11,243 nucleotides of DNA, from positions 1-11,243 of the forward strand of contig CAZVNF010000130.1 of assembly GCA_964628215.1 (NCBI GenBank). The letters run 5' to 3'. The notes below the pieces were generated by a model. It made no database searches and was not told the origin of the DNA. It saw nothing but the letters and a program-made list of their open reading frames with translations. How positions within the stretch are numbered: the first letter of the stretch is position 1; the number at the start of each line of letters is the position of its first letter. This document shows positions 5,721 to 11,243 of this stretch, piece after piece. The translations under genes were made by a program, and so were the position numbers. Source of the stretch: CAIVAT01 sp964628215. Its GTDB lineage: Bacteria; Bacteroidota; Bacteroidia; Bacteroidales; FEN-979.

Positions 5721-8231
5721 TTATTTCTGTCCTAAAATTGAAAGGTACTCTTCCAGGGAAGAGATATCCTTGTAGCGAACATCCCTGGCTTTACTGCCTT
5801 CAAACGGGCCCACAATTCCGGCAGCTTCCAGCTGGTCAATAATGCGGCCGGCACGGTTATACCCAAGCTTTAATTTTCTCTGAATCAGTGAGGTGGATCC
5901 GTGCTGGTGATTTACAACCAGTCGTGCGGCTTCTCCGAAAAACTCATCTTTTTCGTTGGCATTGAATTCTTTGGGTGAGGATCCACTCTCTTCGTCAAAA
6001 TATTCAGGCAAGGCAAACGCTTCCGGATAGCCACGCTGAGATCCGATGAATTCTGTTAATTTATCTATTTCCGGGGTATCCACAAAGGCACATTGGATTC
6101 GTATCAGATCACTTCCGGTTGACAGCAGCATGTCGCCGCGTCCTATCAGCTGGTCGGCTCCGGATGAATCAAGAATTGTGCGTGAGTCGATTTTAGAAAT
6201 CACCCGGAAAGCAATCCGGGCGGGGAAATTGGCTTTGATGGTACCGGTGATGATATTTACCGATGGTCGCTGGGTTGCAATGATCAGGTGGATACCTGTT
6301 GCACGTGCCAGTTGTGCCAAACGGGCAAGCGGAGTTTCAATTTCACGGCCCGCGGTCATGATCAGGTCGGCAAACTCGTCGATCACAATTACGATATACG
6401 GCAAAAACTGATGTCCGTCGTTCGGGTTAAGTTTTCGTGTAAAGAACTTTTCATTGTATTCCTTGATATTCCTTACCTGGGCATCACGCAATAAATCGTA
6501 GCGGCTGTCCATTTCGATGTTCAGTGAATTCAGCGTTCTGATCACTTTCTTGGTATCAGTGATAATTGCCTCTTCGGCATCGGGGAGTTTGGCAAGGAAG
6601 TGGCGCTCAATTTTATTGTACAGGGTTAATTCAACTTTTTTAGGGTCGATGAGCACAAATTTTACCTGGGAAGGATGCTTTTTGTAGAGGAGCGAGGTAA
6701 TAATGGTATTTAATCCCACCGATTTACCTTGCCCGGTAGCTCCTGCCATTAGCAGGTGGGGCATTTTGGCGAGGTCGGCAATAAAGGTTTCATTGGAAAT
6801 GGTTTTTCCAAGAACAAATGGCAATTCAAAGTTGGTATTCTTAAATTTATCTGTGCCTAAAAGTGATTTGATCGAAACTATTTCAGGATTCTGATTGGGA
6901 ACCTCAATACCGATTGTGCCTTTTCCGGGGATGGGTGCAATGATCCTGATGCCCATGGCAGCAAGGCTGAGTGCGATATCGTCTTCCAGGTTTTTAATCC
7001 TGGAGATGCGAACTCCGGCTTCCGGCACAATTTCATAAAGGGTTACTGCCGGGCCGATGGTTGCTTTTATTTTTGCAATTTTTATATCGTAGTTGGAGAG
7101 CGTGTTGACAATCTTATCTTTATTTGCTTCCAGTTCCTCTTTATTCACATTCAGGGTTTCTCCGCCATAGTCGCTAAGCAGGTCAAGGGGTGGATATTTG
7201 TAACCCGAAAGATCCAAAGTCGGATCATATCTTGTTTCCAATGTCTGGTGTTCGATAATTCCTTTAACAGGCGGTTCTTCAATCACAGGTTCAATAAGCA
7301 GTTCAAGATCAGGCCGGTCATCTGGTTTGGGGGCAAACCGGGAAGGCAGTTCCAGGTCGATTTCTGTTGATTCTTCTTCCAGGGGCTCCTTCATATAATT
7401 TACAGGAACAGCAGGTTGCACGGGTATTTCCGGTTCAGCCATGTTTTGATTTTGAACCGGGGGCATTGCCATGGCTGTATCTTCAACGGGAATCACCTTT
7501 CCTTTTTGTTTAAACCATCGGAAAGGGACATTGAACGAAATGATTAAAAAACTGAGGGCGGTAAAACCAAGTAACATGGCAAGTCCGGATACTCCCAGGA
7601 ATTCGGTGAGCCAGATATTAACCTGGTAACCGTATACACCTGTCAGCAAATCGTTCCCGGGAACAGCCACAGCCAACAAAACCGGGGTCCAGATGATGCC
7701 AAAGAAGCAATATTCCAATGTTTTCCAAAGCGGAAAAATTGTGATGTGAAAAAAATGCTTCATGCCTGAATTAAACAGGATGATTACAAAAAGGAAGGAG
7801 GCGACCCCGAACCATTTGGAAATGAAGAGATAACCTGTGAGTGCCCCGATTTTCCCCATCCAGTTTTCAACAGGTTTTTTATTGTCGAAAAAAGCGTCAA
7901 GGGTGAAGTGTTTGAAAACGGTATCGGTAAAGCTGAAATCAGTCTGCCAGGTGAGGATATAGGAGGTGAACGAAAAAAGAAGATAGAAGGACAAAAGAAG
8001 AGAAAAAAGCCCGAACACCCTGAAACGCCTTTCCAGGCTTGCCAGTTCTTGTTCGGTGCGCTCTTTTTTTTCTTTGGGCGGCTTGGGTACCCTGGGAGTT
8101 TTTTCTTTCTTTTCCCTGGTTTTCTTCACCCTGGGTTCTTCCTGGCGGGGTATTTCCTCGATCAGGATTTCCTCTTCCTTTTGTTCACCCTTAAAAGTAT
8201 TTGATCTGGGCGGATTGATTGTTCGGGCCAT
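5721..8231 (-). CDS. ftsK: DNA translocase FtsK
   Basis: An 836-residue protein that pumps chromosomal DNA across the closing division septum and aligns dif sites for recombination. The N-terminus is a charged Lys/Glu/Pro-rich cytoplasmic tail (1-67). It is followed by about four membrane helices (around 71-93, 131-153, 168-190 and 210-233), a short acidic/proline linker (250-330), and the motor. The alpha/beta motor has Walker A GATGQGKS (497-504) and Walker B VIVIDEFADLIM (614-625), with ARATGIHLIIATQRPSV (642-658). The C-terminal gamma winged helix, which reads polar DNA sequences, spans about 765-825 (STSLIQRKLKLGYNRAGRII). The linker is much shorter than in E. coli, so the total length is nearer SpoIIIE. 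It starts 5 bases after the upstream stop. An 8-base T-run near 8063-8071 on the given strand is maintained in frame. Confidence 0.97.
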   Translation of the reverse strand: MARTINPPRSNTFKGEQKEEEILIEEIPRQEEPRVKKTREKKEKTPRVPKPPKEKKERTEQELASLERRFRVFGLFSLLLSFYLLFSFTSYILTWQTDFSFTDTVFKHFTLDAFFDNKKPVENWMGKIGALTGYLFISKWFGVASFLFVIILFNSGMKHFFHITIFPLWKTLEYCFFGIIWTPVLLAVAVPGNDLLTGVYGYQVNIWLTEFLGVSGLAMLLGFTALSFLIISFNVPFRWFKQKGKVIPVEDTAMAMPPVQNQNMAEPEIPVQPAVPVNYMKEPLEEESTEIDLELPSRFAPKPDDRPDLELLIEPVIEEPPVKGIIEHQTLETRYDPTLDLSGYKYPPLDLLSDYGGETLNVNKEELEANKDKIVNTLSNYDIKIAKIKATIGPAVTLYEIVPEAGVRISRIKNLEDDIALSLAAMGIRIIAPIPGKGTIGIEVPNQNPEIVSIKSLLGTDKFKNTNFELPFVLGKTISNETFIADLAKMPHLLMAGATGQGKSVGLNTIITSLLYKKHPSQVKFVLIDPKKVELTLYNKIERHFLAKLPDAEEAIITDTKKVIRTLNSLNIEMDSRYDLLRDAQVRNIKEYNEKFFTRKLNPNDGHQFLPYIVIVIDEFADLIMTAGREIETPLARLAQLARATGIHLIIATQRPSVNIITGTIKANFPARIAFRVISKIDSRTILDSSGADQLIGRGDMLLSTGSDLIRIQCAFVDTPEIDKLTEFIGSQRGYPEAFALPEYFDEESGSSPKEFNANEKDEFFGEAARLVVNHQHGSTSLIQRKLKLGYNRAGRIIDQLEAAGIVGPFEGSKARDVRYKDISSLEEYLSILGQK

Positions 8232-8236
8232 TGGAG

Positions 8237-8917
8237 TTATTCATTACCACCACCGAACTTGCTTTTCAGTTCGTCCTGGGTAGTAAGTGTGTAATCTGAA
8301 GGAATTTCAAAATCTTTTGAAGCGATGCTCTTTTTTTCGACAGCACTGGCGGTGAATTTCATGCTTACCTCCTGGTTTTTCATGCTGAACTCAAGCAATG
8401 CCCCGTCAATGTCTTTATACAGAGGATTGTTAAAATTGGCCAGTTTATTGCCAAGTTCACTGGTATAATATGCTTCGTAAGTAGTTTTTACCCCATCGTC
8501 ATTCACGGTAACCACAACCTTTTTGCAGGTATATCCGGCTATGACCTTTGTTTCTTCCGACAATTCAACCGTGGACTTGCCACTTTCCGCTATTTCTTTT
8601 TCAATTTCGGCTGTTGTTTTTTTTATGGCATATTTCTGGCCCATCATGCTAATCAGGGAAACACTTGTTTTATCAGTATAATCCGTTATTTCCACTGTGC
8701 TCATACCGCTCATCTGCAGGTCTGTTCTTGATTTTGTTCCTTTAATTGAAACCGTCAGAATTTTGGGGAACATGGCCAGCTGGCTTTCTGAAAATTTACT
8801 GTCGGGGTAGGAAATTTTATAAGTGATTACGCCTTCAAATGGCTTGCCGGCGAAAGCGCTGACATTGCACAGGACAGCAAACATAACAATACTGCAAATA
8901 AAGAATGCTTTTTTCAT
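8237..8917 (-). CDS. Secreted DUF4412-like protein
   Basis: A 226-residue protein of unknown function. A signal peptide is evident: MKKAFFICSIVMFAVLCNVS with cleavage likely after AFA (residue 23). The mature part begins GKPFEGVITYKISYPD and is rich in beta strands. It contains VEITDYTDKTSVSLISMMG, then EETKVIAGYTCKKVVVTVND, a pattern typical of DUF4412/GLPGLI-type envelope proteins of Bacteroidota in which a G-Y-x-C-K-K motif precedes a strand. It ends with a Gly-rich tail (KFGGGNE). It sits between lepB (43 bases upstream) and ftsK (5 bases downstream), which suggests co-expression with envelope genes. The assignment rests on the remembered motif pattern; no biochemical role can be inferred. 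Confidence 0.7.
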   Translation of the reverse strand: MKKAFFICSIVMFAVLCNVSAFAGKPFEGVITYKISYPDSKFSESQLAMFPKILTVSIKGTKSRTDLQMSGMSTVEITDYTDKTSVSLISMMGQKYAIKKTTAEIEKEIAESGKSTVELSEETKVIAGYTCKKVVVTVNDDGVKTTYEAYYTSELGNKLANFNNPLYKDIDGALLEFSMKNQEVSMKFTASAVEKKSIASKDFEIPSDYTLTTQDELKSKFGGGNE

Positions 8918-8951
8918 GGTTTTGGATTTTTAAATTTTTGGAATGAAAGGA

Positions 8952-8959
8952 CAAATTTA
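8952..8959 (-). promoter_or_regulatory. Candidate -7 box for the DUF4412-like gene
   Basis: On the minus strand TAAATTTG (8959 down to 8952) matches the Bacteroidota TAnnTTTG consensus, about 34 bases ahead of the ATG at 8917 and directly after the lepB stop. It could start a transcript covering the DUF4412-like gene, ftsK, lolA and the transketolase genes. The -33 element is not clear, and AT-rich spacers produce such matches by chance. Confidence 0.3.
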
Positions 8960-8960
8960 C

Positions 8961-10481
8961 TTATTTTACGATTCTCAGCAGTTTACTCCATCGTATTTTT
9001 CCATCAAGCAGCGATTTATTCGGATCGAGTGAAAGCCATACAAAAACCGCTTTCCCTACTACGTGGTCATCCGGTACGAAGCCCCAGTAGCGGGAGTCAG
9101 CCGAGTTGTGCCGGTTGTCTCCCATCATCCAGAAATAGTTCATTTTAAACGTGTATTCCGTGGCTTCTTTTCCATTGATGAAAATTTTGCCGTCGGCGAT
9201 CTTCAGGTCATTATCTTCAAAAATGTCAATGATCCGTTTGTAGAAACAAATATTCTGCATGTTGATTGGGATGGTAACCCCTTGTTTTGGAACCCATACC
9301 GGACCGAAGTTATCCACATTCCAGCGATAATTAGTGTCGAAAGGAAAAATGTCGGGATCAGGTGTGTCTTTGGGAATGATCATAGGTTCGATGGAAACCA
9401 CATTGCTGTATTGTCCTAATTTCGCCTTGGCATCCTCAGAAAGGGTGAGCTCATAGGTGCCATTGTTATCTGTTGAAATTGTTTCGGTGATATCCAGTTT
9501 TTCAAAGTTTTTTTGATTGATCGGGGTTCCGTCTGTTTTTACCAGGTACTTGAATTGCCTTTTCCCCGGATTCTGTTCAGGTTTTCCATTGATATAGACC
9601 ACCCGGTCAACAATCCGTATTGAATCACCAGCAATGCCGATACAGCGTTTGATAAAATTTTCGCGTTTATCCACCGGCCTGGCGATGATTTCACCGAAAT
9701 ATTGCCTGTTGTTCCATACCTCATTTCTCCCATAACGCCGAACAAGCTGATAATAACTGACGTTGCTTTGCAATTTGGCAGACAAGGTATCTCCATCGGG
9801 ATAATTAAACACTACCACATCCATGTTTTTGATATCGGCAAGCCCGGGGAACCGGTAATAGGGTAATTTGATCCACTCGAGGTAGGATTTTGAACTTTCC
9901 GTAAGCGGAAGCGTATGATGTACAAACGGGAAAGCCAGCGGGGTATTCGGAACTTTTGGTCCGAAACTCACTTTGCTTACAAACAGGTAATCGCCTACCA
10001 ACAGTGTTTTTTCCATGGAAGAGGTTGGGATGGTGTAAGCCTCAATGAGGAAAATCCGGATAATACTTGCTGCAATCACTGCAAAAATAATGGCATCCAC
10101 CCATTCACGTACGGCTGTTTTGTGCACGGGAGGTTGTTTTGACGGATCAGAATACTGTTCTTTGGGTGAATAAGCAAGCCATGGGAGGTAGAAAAACGGG
10201 AAAATCACCCCGAGAGCCTGATCGAGTAATCCATGTTTTTTAAAGCACTTCAGAATCTCAACGATCATCAGGAGGATCACGAAAACATTGATAAATGGTA
10301 TGAGAAGGAAGATATACCACCACAGTGGTTTTTTAATGATCTGCAACCAGACATACCAATTATAAAACGGGACCAGTGACTTCCAGCCTTTTTCGCCTGC
10401 TTTTTCAAATATTCCGTACAATCCGGCAATGGAAAGTATAAAGAGTAAAACGGATACGACCAGGTAAAGATTCATATGCAA
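8961..10481 (-). CDS. lepB: Signal peptidase I with N-terminal membrane domain
   Basis: A 506-residue membrane serine protease that removes signal peptides from exported proteins. Residues 1-105 form an extra hydrophobic domain with about three membrane segments (around 3-23, 52-78, 88-103) and FEKAGEKGWKSLVPFYNWY, a small membrane domain often joined to LepB in Bacteroidota. A further helix (about 127-146) leads into the peptidase. TIPTSSMEKTLLVGDYLFV holds the nucleophile Ser155. NFIKRCIGIAGDSIRI holds the general base Lys278. MMGDNRHNSADSRYWGFVP (452-470) is the conserved C-terminal box. About 120 residues between the Lys box (to 290) and this box form a large insert, which makes the protein longer than typical signal peptidases. 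Met3 (10475) is an equally possible start. dapB lies 42 bases upstream, and this pair is common in Bacteroidota. Confidence 0.94.
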   Translation of the reverse strand: MHMNLYLVVSVLLFILSIAGLYGIFEKAGEKGWKSLVPFYNWYVWLQIIKKPLWWYIFLLIPFINVFVILLMIVEILKCFKKHGLLDQALGVIFPFFYLPWLAYSPKEQYSDPSKQPPVHKTAVREWVDAIIFAVIAASIIRIFLIEAYTIPTSSMEKTLLVGDYLFVSKVSFGPKVPNTPLAFPFVHHTLPLTESSKSYLEWIKLPYYRFPGLADIKNMDVVVFNYPDGDTLSAKLQSNVSYYQLVRRYGRNEVWNNRQYFGEIIARPVDKRENFIKRCIGIAGDSIRIVDRVVYINGKPEQNPGKRQFKYLVKTDGTPINQKNFEKLDITETISTDNNGTYELTLSEDAKAKLGQYSNVVSIEPMIIPKDTPDPDIFPFDTNYRWNVDNFGPVWVPKQGVTIPINMQNICFYKRIIDIFEDNDLKIADGKIFINGKEATEYTFKMNYFWMMGDNRHNSADSRYWGFVPDDHVVGKAVFVWLSLDPNKSLLDGKIRWSKLLRIVK

Positions 10482-10523
10482 GTATTAAGATTTAACTGAG
10501 TTAACGTAAAAATAGTGATTTTC

Positions 10524-11243
10524 TTATTCCGGTTGGTTTAATATTTGCGACTCCAGAAGATTTTTCATGTCAAAAAAGCCGTGTTTACCAATAATCCACT
10601 CTGCAGCCATCAGTGCACCCAAAGCAAATCCCTTTCTGCTTTTGGCCGTATGGATGATCTCGATACAATCTTCCTCCGATTCATACCGAACGATGTGGGT
10701 ACCGGGGACATTGTCGGTGCGGTACGACTTAATTCCGAGTTCTTCAGGGTTTTCAACCGTTTCCTGCACCCATTTCTCTTTTCCTTCGGTATACCGGATA
10801 ATATCGTTTGCCAGCACAATGGCGGTACCGCTGGGAGCATCCTGTTTGTAGATATGATGAGTTTCTTCGATAGAAACAGTATAATCCTCCCACTTTGCCA
10901 TCAGGCTTGCGAGGTACCGGTTCAGGTCAAAAAAGAGATTAACCCCGATACTGTAATTGGGGGAGAAAAACACGCACTGGTTTCTCCTGATGCAATCCTG
11001 ATATACCTTGTCATGGTCATCAAGCCATCCCGTGGTTCCAACCACAAGGGGAATATTGGCATCGAAACAATGGTATATGTTTTCTACAATGCTTACAGGT
11101 GTGGAAAAATCAATGGCAACATCAGCTTCAGGAAGACGGGCTTCATCATTTTCCCAATCTTCAAGGCTATCGAAGATAAGAACAATTTCGTGACCTCTTT
11201 TCAATGCCAGTTTTTCAATTTCCTGGCCCATTTTACCATATCC
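10524..11243 (-). CDS. dapB: 4-hydroxy-tetrahydrodipicolinate reductase (5' end outside)
   Basis: DapB reduces the dihydrodipicolinate precursor with NAD(P)H in the lysine and meso-diaminopimelate pathway, supplying peptidoglycan cross-links. The window ends inside the N-terminal nucleotide-binding motif: reading continues upstream of ATG 11231 as GYGKMGQE, part of G-x-x-G-x-M-G, so the true start is a few codons beyond 11243. VVGTTGWLDDHD, SPNYSIGVNLFFDLNRYLA, and the signature EETHHIYKQDAPSGTA (His pair and Lys at the catalytic site, then the substrate-binding SGT) are present. The last visible domain ends FALGALMAAEWIIGKHGFFD, as in the family. The 239 visible residues are close to full length. 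It is the first visible gene of the minus-strand block, and its promoter is outside. Confidence 0.95.
   Translation of the reverse strand, partial: GYGKMGQEIEKLALKRGHEIVLIFDSLEDWENDEARLPEADVAIDFSTPVSIVENIYHCFDANIPLVVGTTGWLDDHDKVYQDCIRRNQCVFFSPNYSIGVNLFFDLNRYLASLMAKWEDYTVSIEETHHIYKQDAPSGTAIVLANDIIRYTEGKEKWVQETVENPEELGIKSYRTDNVPGTHIVRYESEEDCIEIIHTAKSRKGFALGALMAAEWIIGKHGFFDMKNLLESQILNQPE

Noticed and set aside
10486..10512. Short inverted repeat TTAACT-G-AGTTAA between dapB and lepB
   Set aside because: Six AT-rich pairs with a one-base centre could occur by chance in this spacer; no T-run or known operator match.

Overview
This looks like a scaffolded draft or metagenome-assembled genome from a member of the Bacteroidota, probably near the Bacteroidales. 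The signs are the dapB-lepB and ftsK-lolA neighbourhoods, a signal peptidase I with an extra N-terminal membrane domain, a DUF4412-like secreted protein, genes without clear Shine-Dalgarno sequences, and promoter-like TAnnTTTG boxes. The taxonomic call is inference from gene content. A run of exactly 100 N (3106-3205) marks a scaffold join of unknown true length.

Left part (1-2281, + strand) is a diversity-generating retroelement (DGR) in decay. In order it holds: a broken RelE/ParE-like toxin remnant (2-233); a small MutS-like (MSL-type) DGR accessory gene (230-487), whose ATG overlaps the remnant's stop; a strong hairpin (497-520); an AAC-rich template repeat (TR, about 657-845); a terminator-like hairpin (857-887); an avd gene with a 1-base frameshift (899 to about 1185); and a DGR reverse transcriptase (about 1185-2281). 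The reverse transcriptase has lost its start and N-terminus, carries a 1-base frameshift, and may have an internal deletion. The TR keeps its unmutated AAC pattern. No variable repeat or target gene lies in the window.

Middle (2302-3205): truA (+), with a plausible Bacteroidota promoter, runs into the gap. An octamer repeat array sits at the right edge of the gap and encodes the visible C-terminal tail of the convergent transketolase gene.

Right part (3206-11243, all - strand) is a compact, intact housekeeping block, transcribed dapB, lepB, DUF4412-like gene, ftsK, lolA, transketolase N subunit, transketolase C subunit. Spacers are 2-43 bases, so it is probably one or a few operons. It combines lysine/peptidoglycan precursor synthesis (DapB), protein export (LepB), chromosome segregation at division (FtsK), lipoprotein transport (LolA) and a two-subunit transketolase of the pentose phosphate pathway. 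These genes contain 8-base homopolymers without frameshifts, which argues that the DGR lesions are real decay rather than a general sequencing artefact.
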